In this document: piece by piece, positions 41,625 through 49,655 of the stretch | Position numbering within the stretch: position 1 is the first letter of the stretch | Layout of the letters: each line of letters opens with the position of its first letter | Assembly (NCBI GenBank): GCA_016794585.1 | Contig: JAEUJM010000040.1 | Span: forward strand, 62,001-126,000 | Length of the DNA stretch: 64,000 bases | Reading direction: 5' to 3' | DNA from: Acidimicrobiales bacterium | GTDB lineage: Bacteria > Actinomycetota > Acidimicrobiia > Acidimicrobiales > DATDAH01 | Notes under the pieces: model-generated | Database searches by the model: none | What the model was told of the DNA's origin: nothing | The model's input: only the letters and a program-made list of their open reading frames with translations | Made by a program: the position numbers and the translations under genes

Positions 41625-42507
41625 TCAGGGGGCGGGGCGAGGGAGGGCGAGGAGGTCGGCCGCCTCGGCGCAGGTCGCCACGGGGGCGCCGAGGCGCTCA
41701 CACACCGCGACGGCCTCCCGGACGAGCTCGGCGTTGGTCGGGGTGCGGGCGCCGGCGAAGAACTCGAGCCCGAGGTGTAGGTGACCGCCGAGCTCGACGG
41801 CGGCCTCGGCCAGGCCGGACGCCACGACGTCGCCGCCGACGACCGAGACCGCCCAGGGGACGGGGCAGTCCCCCAGCATGGCGACGTACATCTCGAGGGC
41901 CTGGCGGGTCGGGGGCAGGCCGAACGGGGCGCCGAGCAGGCCCTGATCGGTGGACAGGTAGAACTTGATCATCGAGCCGGCGGGCAGGCGACCCGCTTCC
42001 CACCAGGCGAGGATCGTGCGCAGGAAGCCGGGCTCGTACACCGCGAAGCTCGGGCCGAGCCGGTGCTCGTCGTGCAGCGCCATGGCGGCCGCGATGGCGT
42101 CGAAGTCGTTGGCGTAGACGAACGCCCCTTTGGGCAGGCCGTCGGCGTCACGCCCGCCCAGGTTCACCGAGCCGGGGTCGAGCACGCCGATGCGGATGCC
42201 CGGGGTCGGCCGCCAGCGGCACGAGGTGGTCCACGCTGATTCCCCCGGCGCCGAAGGCGACTGTCGGGTACAGCAGGGCATCCGGGCGCTCGGCCAACAC
42301 CGGTTGCCACCCGAGGCGGTAGCTGGCGGCGATGGCCTCCGGGTCGCCGGCCATGTCGGCGTGGTTGTGCACGATGGCGGCGCCGGCGTCGAAGCAGGCC
42401 AGCGCGTCGGCGGCGATCTCCTCGGGCGACCGCGGCACGTTCGGGTTCTGCGCCTTCGTCGTCCCCCCGTTGACGGCCACCTCGATGATCACCGGTCCCC
42501 GAGCCAT
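41625..42507 (-). pseudogene. Frameshifted beta-keto acid cleavage enzyme (BKACE/DUF849 family)
   Basis: The family cleaves beta-keto acids with acetyl-CoA using a zinc ion. The N-terminal third is read from ATG 42507 (N-G-G-T-T-K, A-A-I-V-H-N-H). The rest is read in another frame (V-L-D-P-G-S-V-N-L-G-G, G-G-H-L-H-L-G-L-E). The frames join near 42199-42205, in a run of Cs and Gs, where removing one base restores the expected continuous sequence. The 883-base length (294 codons plus 1) agrees. It is either a real pseudogene or a sequencing error in a GC run. A TACGGT box precedes the start by 6 bases, and codon use looks normal in both halves. Confidence 0.8.
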
Positions 42508-42513
42508 GCTGCG

Positions 42514-42519
42514 ACCGTA
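42514..42519 (-). promoter_or_regulatory. -10 box TACGGT for the cleavage-enzyme gene
   Basis: TACGGT lies 6 bases before the ATG at 42507, consistent with leaderless transcription. Confidence 0.4.
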
Positions 42520-42524
42520 GGTGA

Positions 42525-43373
42525 TCAGGCGAGGATGGCGCGGGCCACCAGGTCCATGCCGAAGGCCATGAGGATGGCGAGGTAGAGGAGGCCGGTGGCG
42601 GCCATGACCGCGCTGTACTCCTTCTCCTTGAGCGCCGCCCAGGTGACCCCGATCAGGCCGATGGTCGTCACCGTGCAGGCCAGCCAGAACCAGCTCAGGA
42701 GGCCGTCCCAGCCGTCGTCGATGGTGCCGTTGAGGGCGGAGATCATGCCGACGGGCCAGAGCAGGAAGAGCAGCTCCACGGGCCAGAGGGCGGCGGTCCA
42801 CTTCACGAGCTCCCGGATGGGCTCCCGGGGCAGGCCCGGCTGCACCAGGTACCAGTGCCCGAGGAGCATGGCGTCGGTGACGACGCCGAGGAACAGGGCG
42901 CCGGTCACCGTGCGGGCCACGGACAGCCAGGCGGGGTCGCCGATGTGGGCGCCGGCGAAGACCAGGCCGACGAAGCCGATGATCGGGGCGATGAGGTCGA
43001 GCGCCGGCGGGAACTCGGGGCCGTCGCGCTCGGCGAGGCGCTCGGTGCGGTCGATGCCGGTCATGTCGGCCACTCGGGCGGTGCGGGACTCGACCAGCTC
43101 GCGCTGGCGGGCCACGCCGGCCTTGCGGCGGACGTACGAGACGAAGAAGGCGACGGAGGCGGCGAGCGCGACGCCCGCGGCGGCGAGGTCGCGAGGCAGG
43201 TAGGGGTCGGTCCGCTGGCCCACCCAGACGGCCCCGATGGCCATCAGGGCGTAGGTACCCCGCATGAGCCAGCCGTAGCCGATGCCGAGCAGGCGGTGGC
43301 GGGTGGTGACCCAGAGGAAGAAGAGCCCTCCGGTCGCCCACTGGAGCAGCACGGTGCCCGCGTCGAGGTCCAT
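42525..43373 (-). CDS. Multi-pass membrane protein of unknown function
   Basis: A 282-residue protein with about eight hydrophobic helices and a short charged cytoplasmic loop (about 85-120, V-R-R-K-A-G-V-A-R-Q-R-E-L). No catalytic motif is recognised. It ends 17 bases upstream of the cleavage-enzyme gene, so the two may be co-transcribed, although the latter has its own possible promoter. AAGG lies 4 bases before the ATG at 43373. Confidence 0.6.
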   Translation of the reverse strand: MDLDAGTVLLQWATGGLFFLWVTTRHRLLGIGYGWLMRGTYALMAIGAVWVGQRTDPYLPRDLAAAGVALAASVAFFVSYVRRKAGVARQRELVESRTARVADMTGIDRTERLAERDGPEFPPALDLIAPIIGFVGLVFAGAHIGDPAWLSVARTVTGALFLGVVTDAMLLGHWYLVQPGLPREPIRELVKWTAALWPVELLFLLWPVGMISALNGTIDDGWDGLLSWFWLACTVTTIGLIGVTWAALKEKEYSAVMAATGLLYLAILMAFGMDLVARAILA

Positions 43374-43400
43374 CAGGCCTTCATCCGATCACACGCCGCC

Positions 43401-43528
43401 GGGTCGGGACGAGTCAGGCCTCGACGCCCGCACGACCTCGGCCGGGCTCGACCCCTGGAGCGCAGGTGCGTCCGCCATCGATCCCGCGCCACCCGGGACC
43501 CGGGTCGGGGACGAGTCAGGCCTCGACG
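43401..43528. repeat. Direct repeat copying the end of the M24 peptidase gene
   Basis: Bases 43401-43426 recur at 43502-43528 with one extra G. The second copy contains the last codons and stop of the M24 peptidase; the first lies in the 142-base gap downstream. This looks like a small local duplication. Confidence 0.6.
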
Positions 43529-44637
43529 ACCACGAGGCCGTGGTCGACGAGGTTCAGCGGGTCGGGGCCGGCGTCGGCGGCCACCACGATGTCCTCGAGG
43601 CGGGCGCCCCACTCCCCCGGCACGTAGATCCCGGGCTCGACCGAGAAGGCGTGGCCGGGGACGAGCGCGGTGCAGTTGCCCGCCACGACGTACGGGTCCT
43701 CGTGCTCCTCGATGCCGATGCCGTGGCCGGTGCGGTGGATGAAGTAGTCGCCGTACCCGCCTTCGGTGATCACTCGACGGGCGACGGCGTCGACGTCCTC
43801 GCAGGGCGTGCCCACGGTGGCGGACGCCACGGCCTGGGCCTGGGCGACCTGGAGGACGGCGTAGAGGTCCCGGAAGGCCGCCGGCGGCTCGCCCGTGTAG
43901 ACGCAGCGGGTGATGTCCGAGCAGTAGCCGGCGCCCGTCTCGTCGGGCGGCAGGGTGCCCCCGAAGTCGCAGAGGACCACCTCGCCGGCCTCGATGACGC
44001 GCTCACCCGGCTCGTGGTGGGGGCTGGCGGCGTTGGGGCCGGCGGCCACGATGGCGAAGTTGACCTTGTGGTGGCCCTCGTCGACGAGGCGGCGGCCGAG
44101 GTCGGCGGACACCTCCGCCTCCGTGCGACCGATCAGGGGGATGGCCCCCGACTGGAGCTGGTTTGCCACCCGGTCGGCGGCTGCCGACGCCCGGCGCAGA
44201 GCGGCGATCTCGGCGGCGTCCTTCACCGCCCGGATGGGGCCGACGACGTCGCTGGAGCGACGGAAGGTGGTGCCGTCGAGACGGGCCAGCAGCTCGACGA
44301 GGAAGCGGGCCCAGGTGCGATCGCCGATGGCGGCCACCGGCACCGGGCCGAGGAGCTGGGCCACGAGCTCGACCGGGTCGTCCGTCTCGTCCCACGGCAC
44401 AACCGTGAACACGTCGGGCCGCTCGACCACCCGGGGCGCCTCGAGCCGGGGCACCACGAGGTGGGCGTCGCCCTCGCGGGGCACGACGAGCATGGTGAGG
44501 CGCTCGAGGGGCATGGCCTCGTAGCCGCACAGCCAGGGCAGGTCGGCGCCCACCGAGAGCAGCAGCGCGTCGACGCCCTGCTCCCCCATCGCGGCCCGCA
44601 CCCGGTCAAGCCGTTGGCCGTGCACGTCCCCGCTCAT
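43516..44637 (-). CDS. M24 family metallopeptidase (Xaa-Pro aminopeptidase/prolidase-like)
   Basis: A 373-residue protein with the creatinase-like N-terminal domain (1-125) and the pita-bread catalytic domain. Metal ligands appear in order: Asp in L-C-D-F-G-G, Asp in S-D-I-T-R, His in H-R-T-G-H-G-I-G, Glu in S-V-E-P-G-I-Y and Glu in R-L-E-D-I-V. It should release N-terminal residues before proline or split X-Pro dipeptides. The ATG at 44637 has a strong GGGAGG site 5 bases upstream, and a perfect inverted repeat lies 24 bases upstream. Confidence 0.92.
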   Translation of the reverse strand: MSGDVHGQRLDRVRAAMGEQGVDALLLSVGADLPWLCGYEAMPLERLTMLVVPREGDAHLVVPRLEAPRVVERPDVFTVVPWDETDDPVELVAQLLGPVPVAAIGDRTWARFLVELLARLDGTTFRRSSDVVGPIRAVKDAAEIAALRRASAAADRVANQLQSGAIPLIGRTEAEVSADLGRRLVDEGHHKVNFAIVAAGPNAASPHHEPGERVIEAGEVVLCDFGGTLPPDETGAGYCSDITRCVYTGEPPAAFRDLYAVLQVAQAQAVASATVGTPCEDVDAVARRVITEGGYGDYFIHRTGHGIGIEEHEDPYVVAGNCTALVPGHAFSVEPGIYVPGEWGARLEDIVVAADAGPDPLNLVDHGLVVVEA

Positions 44638-44661
44638 CCGATCCTCCCGGCATCAGTCGTT

Positions 44662-44704
44662 CTCGAGGCAATGACGCGCGCCAGGCGCGCGTCATTGCCT
44701 CGAG
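44662..44704. repeat. Perfect 21-base inverted repeat with a one-base loop
   Basis: The arms 44662-44682 and 44684-44704 are exact reverse complements around a single A, making a 43-base palindrome. It lies 15 bases past the lipBA stop and 24 bases before the M24 peptidase start, both on the minus strand. It could terminate lipBA or be an operator or cruciform site. There is no T run. Confidence 0.85.
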
Positions 44705-44719
44705 TTCGCCGTTTGGCGG

Positions 44720-46414
44720 TCATGACGGCGCCGCGGCCGCGGTCGAGGCGGCGCCGGCGGCGGACTTGGCGTGGTAGCTGGAGCGGGTGAGGGGGCTGGC
44801 CTCGACGTGGGCGATGCCGAGGGCCTCGCCGACGGCCGCCCAGCGCTCGAAGTGCTCGGGCTCCCACCAGCGCACGACCGGCAGATGTCGGGCGGTGGGA
44901 CGCAGGTACTGGCCGATGGTGACGATGTCGACGCCGACGGCGGCGAGGTCGGCCAGGGTGGCCACGATCTCGTCGTCGGTCTCGCCCATGCCCACGATCA
45001 GGCCCGACTTGGTCGTCAGGCCGGCGGCCTGGGACCGGGACAGCACGGAGAGGCTGCGGGCGTAGGACGCCGACGGGCGCACGGCCCGCTGGAGGCGGGC
45101 CACGGTCTCGATGTTGTGGTTCAGGACCTCGGGGCGGGACGAGAAGATGACGTCGAGCGAGGCCTCGTCGCCCCGGCAGTCCGGGATGAGCACCTCGACC
45201 TCGGTGCCCGGCCGGCGGGAGCGGATGGCCTCGATGGTGGCGGCGAAGGCGCCGGCACCGCCGTCGGGCAGGTCGTCACGGGCGACTGCGGTGACGACCG
45301 CGAACGACAGGTCCATGCGCTCGACGGCCTCGGCCACGCGGGCGGGCTCGGTGGGGTCGAGCGCCTCGGGGTGGCGGGTGTCCACCAGGCAGAACCCGCA
45401 CGCCCGGGTGCAGCGCTCGCCGTTGATCATGAAGGTGGCGGTGCCGTCGGCCCAGCACTCGAAGATGTTGGGGCAGCCCGCCTCCTCGCACACCGTCACG
45501 AGGTCGAGCGAGCGCAGCGTCTTGCCGAGGCCCGTGTACTCCTCGCCGAGGTGGGCGGGGATGCGCAGCCACTCGGGCTTGCGGTCGGTGATCTGGATGC
45601 CGCCGGTGACCCCCGCGTCGCGCAGGCGGCGCTCGATGCGCACCGAGGTGCCCCCCTCCCCTGCCGACGCATCGGCGGCGTCCCGGGTGAAGGCGGCGAG
45701 GTCGTCGGGCTGCACCTTCCAGGCGACGTCCTGGCGCTCCCACGAGCCGTCGGGGGCCCACTGGGCGACCGCCCGGGCGACGACGGCGTCGACCACCTCG
45801 CGCATCGACACCTCGACCCCCTCGGCGGCCAGCGACGTCACCCCCTTGTCGGGGATGCCGCACGGGACGATGTGGCCGAAGTAGTCGAGGTCAGGCGCCA
45901 CGTTCAGGGCGAAGCCGTGCATGGTGCGGCCCCGGGTGAGGCGCACGCCGATGGCGGCGATCTTGCGGGGGTCGTCGGTGCCGACGCCGATCCAGACCCC
46001 CGGGTAGTCGGGCAGGCGGTCGGCGCCCGGCAGACCGACGTCCGCCAGCACGTCGATCACCAGCTGCTCCACCGAGCGCACGTAGGCGACGGTGTCGGCC
46101 ATGGGCGCGATCGTGCCGCTCCGCTCGACCCCGTCGGCGCCCTTGTCGGGCAGGTGGAGGAGCGGGTAGCCCACCAGCTGGCCGGGCCCGTGGTAGGTGA
46201 TGTCGCCGCCACGGTCCGAGCGGACCAGCTCGGCGCCGACCGAGGCGGGGTCGACCAGGAGGTGGTCGAGCTCGCCTCGCCGCCCGAGGGTGAACACGTG
46301 CGGGTGCTCGAGCAGCAGCAGGTGGTCGTCGGACGACCGCTCGAAGAGGCCGTGCTGGAGGGCGTGGGCGTCCTGGTAGCGGACGGTGCCGAGCCAGCGG
46401 GCGCGCAGCGTCAC
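44720..46414 (-). CDS. lipB-lipA: Natural fusion of lipoyl(octanoyl) transferase and lipoyl synthase
   Basis: One uninterrupted frame of 564 residues. Residues 1-240 are LipB, which moves octanoate from acyl carrier protein to the E2 lysine: R-G-G-D-I-T-Y-H-G-P-G (68-78), K151 in R-K-I-A-A-I-G-V, M-H-G-F-A-L-N-V and C185 in V-P-C-G-I. Residues about 275-555 are LipA, which inserts two sulfurs by radical SAM chemistry. Its auxiliary-cluster cysteines are C309, C314 and C320, the radical SAM motif is C335-x3-C339-x2-C342, and the closing R-S-S-Y-H-A-K serine ligand is present. Normally these are separate genes. No stop codon lies between the domains; the join is a short charged linker. The GTG at 46414 is 31 bases after the E2 gene. 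Confidence 0.93.
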   Translation of the reverse strand: MTLRARWLGTVRYQDAHALQHGLFERSSDDHLLLLEHPHVFTLGRRGELDHLLVDPASVGAELVRSDRGGDITYHGPGQLVGYPLLHLPDKGADGVERSGTIAPMADTVAYVRSVEQLVIDVLADVGLPGADRLPDYPGVWIGVGTDDPRKIAAIGVRLTRGRTMHGFALNVAPDLDYFGHIVPCGIPDKGVTSLAAEGVEVSMREVVDAVVARAVAQWAPDGSWERQDVAWKVQPDDLAAFTRDAADASAGEGGTSVRIERRLRDAGVTGGIQITDRKPEWLRIPAHLGEEYTGLGKTLRSLDLVTVCEEAGCPNIFECWADGTATFMINGERCTRACGFCLVDTRHPEALDPTEPARVAEAVERMDLSFAVVTAVARDDLPDGGAGAFAATIEAIRSRRPGTEVEVLIPDCRGDEASLDVIFSSRPEVLNHNIETVARLQRAVRPSASYARSLSVLSRSQAAGLTTKSGLIVGMGETDDEIVATLADLAAVGVDIVTIGQYLRPTARHLPVVRWWEPEHFERWAAVGEALGIAHVEASPLTRSSYHAKSAAGAASTAAAAPS

Positions 46415-46445
46415 GATGCCGCCGGGGACGCCGCGCCCCCCACCG

Positions 46446-47858
46446 TCACAGCTCGGCGACCCAGTCGCGGGTCTGGATGATCTCCCGCAGACGGTCGAGG
46501 AAGGCCGCCACGTACGCGCCATCGAAGGCCCGGTGGTCCCACGCGAGGGCGAGCACGCCGACCGAGTGGATGGCGATGGACTCGTCGCCGTCGGCGTCGG
46601 TGACCACCACCGGCTTCCGGTGGATGCCGTCGGTGGAGAGGATGGCCACCTGCGGCTGGTTGATCACCGGGAACTGCATCATCGTCCCGTACTTGCCCGG
46701 GTTGGTGATGGTGAAGGTGCCGCCGGCGATGTCGTCGGCCGAGAGCTGCTTGCTGCGGGCCCGGGCGGCGAGGTCGTGGATCTCGCGGGCCAGGGCGGTG
46801 AGGCGCTTGGCGTCGGCGTCGTGCACGACAGGGGCGAGCAGACCCTGGAAGTCGAGGTCCACGGCGTAGGCGAGGTTGACCTGCCCGTGCACGATCAGCT
46901 CGCCGTCGCCCACGGCCGCGTTGAGGTACGGGAACTCCTCGATCGCGTCGACCACGGCCCGGGAGATGAAGGGGAGGTACGTGAGGCTGAAGCCCTCGGC
47001 CTCCTTGAACGCCGGGCCGTGGGACCGACGCACCCGCTCGACCGACTCGAAGTCGACCTCGACCGCGGTGAGCACGTGCGGGGAGGTGGCCTTGGAGCGG
47101 ACCATGTGCTCGCCGGTGCGCACCCGGATGTGGTTCAGCTTCTCGACCCGGTCGTCGCGGGGACTCCCCGTACGGACCGCAGGTGCCGCGGCCGGCGCCT
47201 GCCCTGACGCGGCGGATGCCGCGGACGGCGCCGCCGGGCGCGGTGCCGAGCCCCGCTGGGCGTCGATGAGGGCCTCGACGTCGCCCCGGGTGATGCGACC
47301 GCCGATGCCGGTGCCGGCGATGGCGCCGGCATCGAGGCCGTGGTCCTCGATGAGGCGCCGGACGAGAGGCGAGAGCAGCTTCGGCGGGCCCGACGGCGCC
47401 TCGGCCGCGGGCGCCGGGGTCGGCTCGGCGGGCGGCGTGGGCTCGGGGGCGCGCTCGACGGGGGCGGTCGGCGCCTCTTCGGGCGCCTCCGCAGTCGCTG
47501 CCTCGGCCGGGGCCTCGGCTTCCGCCTGCGCCTCGGCGACGGTCTCCGGGTCGGCGGCGGGCTCGGCCGGCGGGGCCTCGGCGGGCGCCTCCTCGGCAGG
47601 GGCGGCGCCGTCGCCCGACGGCGGACCGTCGCTCAGCACGGCGAGGCGGGTGCCCACGTCGACCGTCTCGCCCTCGGGCACGAGGATCTCGGCCAGGTAG
47701 CCGGCGGCCGGCGAGGGCACCTCGGAGTCGACCTTGTCGGTCGAGACCTCGAAGAGCACCTCGTCCATCGCCACCTGCTCGCCGACCGCCTTGAACCACT
47801 TGGTGATGGTGCCTTCGGTGACCGTCTCCCCGAGTTGGGGCATCTCGACATCAGCCAT
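46446..47858 (-). CDS. sucB: 2-oxoacid dehydrogenase E2 component (dihydrolipoamide acyltransferase)
   Basis: A 470-residue E2. Residues 1-76 are a single lipoyl domain with modified lysine K42 in S-T-D-K-V-D. An Ala/Pro/Glu linker (about 80-155) leads to the E1/E3-binding domain (about 160-198, L-S-P-L-V-R-R-L). A second Ala/Pro linker precedes the catalytic domain, which has D-H-R-A-F-D-G near residue 440. Whether it serves pyruvate, 2-oxoglutarate or both cannot be told. The order E2-lipB-lipA is like that of mycobacteria. GGAGG lies 7 bases before the ATG, and this whole start region is duplicated 115 bases upstream. Confidence 0.93.
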   Translation of the reverse strand: MADVEMPQLGETVTEGTITKWFKAVGEQVAMDEVLFEVSTDKVDSEVPSPAAGYLAEILVPEGETVDVGTRLAVLSDGPPSGDGAAPAEEAPAEAPPAEPAADPETVAEAQAEAEAPAEAATAEAPEEAPTAPVERAPEPTPPAEPTPAPAAEAPSGPPKLLSPLVRRLIEDHGLDAGAIAGTGIGGRITRGDVEALIDAQRGSAPRPAAPSAASAASGQAPAAAPAVRTGSPRDDRVEKLNHIRVRTGEHMVRSKATSPHVLTAVEVDFESVERVRRSHGPAFKEAEGFSLTYLPFISRAVVDAIEEFPYLNAAVGDGELIVHGQVNLAYAVDLDFQGLLAPVVHDADAKRLTALAREIHDLAARARSKQLSADDIAGGTFTITNPGKYGTMMQFPVINQPQVAILSTDGIHRKPVVVTDADGDESIAIHSVGVLALAWDHRAFDGAYVAAFLDRLREIIQTRDWVAEL

Positions 47859-47868
47859 GGAACGACCT
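47818..47868. repeat. Direct repeat, copy 1, over the E2 start
   Basis: These 51 bases cover the first 13-14 codons, start codon and part of the ribosome-binding region of the E2 gene. They are identical to 47933-47983. Confidence 0.95.
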
Positions 47869-47973
47869 CCGGGTCAAAAGCGTGTGCGCCGCAGGTCGGC
47901 GCCCTTGGTGATGGTCCGCCCATCGATCGGCTGTGACCGTCTCCCCGAGTTGGGGCATCTCGACATCAGCCAT
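47851..47973 (-). other. Possible 40-codon upstream ORF formed by the duplicated E2 start
   Basis: Copy 2 of the repeat brings its own ATG (47973) and a GGAAGG site 7 bases upstream. The frame encodes the same first 13 residues as E2, then diverges into unrelated sequence. It stops at a TGA overlapping codons 2-3 of the true E2 gene. It could be a translated leader coupling to E2, or simple debris of a duplication. No codon-level evidence of selection can be seen. Confidence 0.35.
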
Positions 47974-47983
47974 GGAACGACCT
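47933..47983. repeat. Direct repeat, copy 2, upstream of the E2 gene
   Basis: An exact copy of 47818-47868, offset by 115 bases, in the 177-base gap between the dihydrolipoamide dehydrogenase and E2 genes. Its flank 47984-47994 also resembles bases 48054-48064 near the dehydrogenase stop, hinting at repeated rearrangement here. Confidence 0.95.
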
Positions 47984-48035
47984 TCCCGTCATCGACCTGG
48001 ACCTCTCGACCTTCGCAGCGCTGACCATCGGACCG

Positions 48036-49454
48036 TCAGCCATGCAGGGACCTACCCGTCAGCGACATGATCGTCTCGCCGAACAGCTCGCTCATGGTCG
48101 GGTGCGGCTGGATGAAGCGGGCGACCTCGGCCGCGGTGGCCTCCCAGTTGACCGCCAGGTACCCCTGCCCCAACTGCTCGGTGACCCAGGGACCGACCAT
48201 GTGCACCCCGAGGATGCGCCCGCCCGTGCCGTCGTCCTGCTTCTCGGCGATCACCTTCACCAGGCCGTCGGTCTCGCCGACGATCATGGCCCTGCCGTTG
48301 CCGGAGAAGCGGTGCTTGGAGGTGACGACGTCGAAGCCCGCCTCCTTGGCGGCGGCCTCGGAGTAGCCCGCGAACGCCACCTCCGGGCTGCAGTAGATGC
48401 ACCAGGGCACGCTCTTGTAGTCCACGCCGACGGGATCCTCGCCGAGGATGCCGTCGATGGCCACGATGCCCTCGGCGAAGCCGACGTGGGCCAGCGCCGG
48501 CGTGGCCACGACGTCGCCGATGGCCCACACGCCGGGCTCGCCCGTGCGGCAGGCCTCGTCGACGACCACGAAACCTCGCTCGTCGACCTCGACGGCGGTG
48601 CCGTCGAGCCCGAGGTTGTCCGAGAGGGGCCGGCGGCCGACCGAGACGACCACGAGGTCGACCTCGATGCTCTCGCCCTCGCCGAACGAGACGGTGGTGC
48701 CCGACTCGCCCGGTTGGTGGCCGGTGACCGCCACCCCGGTCTTCACGTCGATTCCCCGCTTCTTGAACGAGCGCAGGACGACCTTGGTGACGTCCTCGTC
48801 GCAGCCGGGGAGGATCTTGGGCAGCGCCTCGAGCACGGTGACCTGCGTGCCCAGGTCGGCCATCATCGAGGCGAACTCGCACCCGATGGCACCGCCGCCG
48901 ATGACCGCGGCCCGCCCCGGCAACGTGTCCATGGCCAGGAGCTCGTCGGAGGTGACGACCACGGTGCCGTCGACGTCGAAGCCGGGCATGGTCCGCACAG
49001 CGGACCCGGAGGCGAGGATCACGGCGTCGCCGTGCAGGGTGACGTCGCCGGACTCGCCGCCGCTCACCCGCACCTCGTGGTCGGCGTGGAGGGTGCCGAC
49101 CCCGTGGAAGGTGGTGACCTTGCGCCCCTTCAGCAACCCCTCGAGGCCCTTGTGCAGCTGGTCGATCACCTTCTGCTTGCGCACCTGGGTGACCGAGAAG
49201 TCGAGCGTGGGCTCGGAGGTGGTGATGCCGAACTCCGCGGCCTCGCTCACCGAGCGGAACACCGAGGCCGTCTCGAGCAGCTCCTTGGCCGGGATGCAGC
49301 CCCGGTGCAGGCAGGTGCCACCGACCTTCGACATCTCGATCATGGCCACGTTCAGGCCCAGACCGGCGCCGTAGAGGGCGGCGGCGTACCCGCCCGGGCC
49401 CCCACCGATGATGACGACGTCGAACTGGGTGGGCTGCTCGGACTGCTCGGCCAT
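48036..49454 (-). CDS. lpd: Dihydrolipoamide dehydrogenase (E3)
   Basis: A 472-residue flavoprotein that reoxidises dihydrolipoamide of E2 and passes electrons to NAD. The FAD site is G-G-G-P-G-G-Y (17-23), the redox disulfide is C48/C53 in G-G-T-C-L-H-R-G-C, and the NAD site is I-G-G-G-A-I-G. The C-terminal catalytic pair is in H-P-T-M-S-E. ATG 49454 has a TAGAGT box 7 bases upstream. The gene precedes E2 and lipBA on the same strand, grouping three parts of 2-oxoacid dehydrogenase function. Confidence 0.96.
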   Translation of the reverse strand: MAEQSEQPTQFDVVIIGGGPGGYAAALYGAGLGLNVAMIEMSKVGGTCLHRGCIPAKELLETASVFRSVSEAAEFGITTSEPTLDFSVTQVRKQKVIDQLHKGLEGLLKGRKVTTFHGVGTLHADHEVRVSGGESGDVTLHGDAVILASGSAVRTMPGFDVDGTVVVTSDELLAMDTLPGRAAVIGGGAIGCEFASMMADLGTQVTVLEALPKILPGCDEDVTKVVLRSFKKRGIDVKTGVAVTGHQPGESGTTVSFGEGESIEVDLVVVSVGRRPLSDNLGLDGTAVEVDERGFVVVDEACRTGEPGVWAIGDVVATPALAHVGFAEGIVAIDGILGEDPVGVDYKSVPWCIYCSPEVAFAGYSEAAAKEAGFDVVTSKHRFSGNGRAMIVGETDGLVKVIAEKQDDGTGGRILGVHMVGPWVTEQLGQGYLAVNWEATAAEVARFIQPHPTMSELFGETIMSLTGRSLHG

Positions 49455-49461
49455 GGAGCCG

Positions 49462-49467
49462 ACTCTA
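49462..49467 (-). promoter_or_regulatory. -10 box TAGAGT for lpd
   Basis: TAGAGT ends 7 bases before the ATG at 49454. Confidence 0.45.
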
Positions 49468-49521
49468 CTGACGGTCGGCCCCGACCGCATCGGCCCGATG
49501 GGGGGTGGTGCGGCCCCCCGG

Positions 49522-49527
49522 TAGGCT
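49522..49527 (+). promoter_or_regulatory. -10 box TAGGCT for the 29-residue membrane protein
   Basis: TAGGCT lies 8 bases before the GTG at 49536, slightly wider than the other leaderless starts in the window. Confidence 0.35.
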
Positions 49528-49535
49528 CTGCGCCG

Positions 49536-49625
49536 GTGAAGACCAAGACGCTGATCATCGCTGCGCTGCTCTGCGGCGTGGCCATCCTGGTGGCCTTCAC
49601 CGTCCAGGTCATGTTGGCGCTCTAG
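49536..49625 (+). CDS. 29-residue single-pass membrane protein
   Basis: A very small gene of 30 codons including the stop. The product begins M-K-T-K-T-L, followed by one hydrophobic helix to the end with no polar tail. This gives a positive N-terminus inside and the helix in the membrane. It lies alone between lpd (divergent) and the DprE2 gene (30 bases downstream). A TAGGCT box upstream and a clean stop support expression. Function unknown; such proteins often adjust larger membrane complexes. It could be chance, but the charge-then-helix pattern is convincing. Confidence 0.5.
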   Translation: MKTKTLIIAALLCGVAILVAFTVQVMLAL

Positions 49626-49655
49626 CGCCGCCCCCTGCCCCTTAGGAGCAATCCC

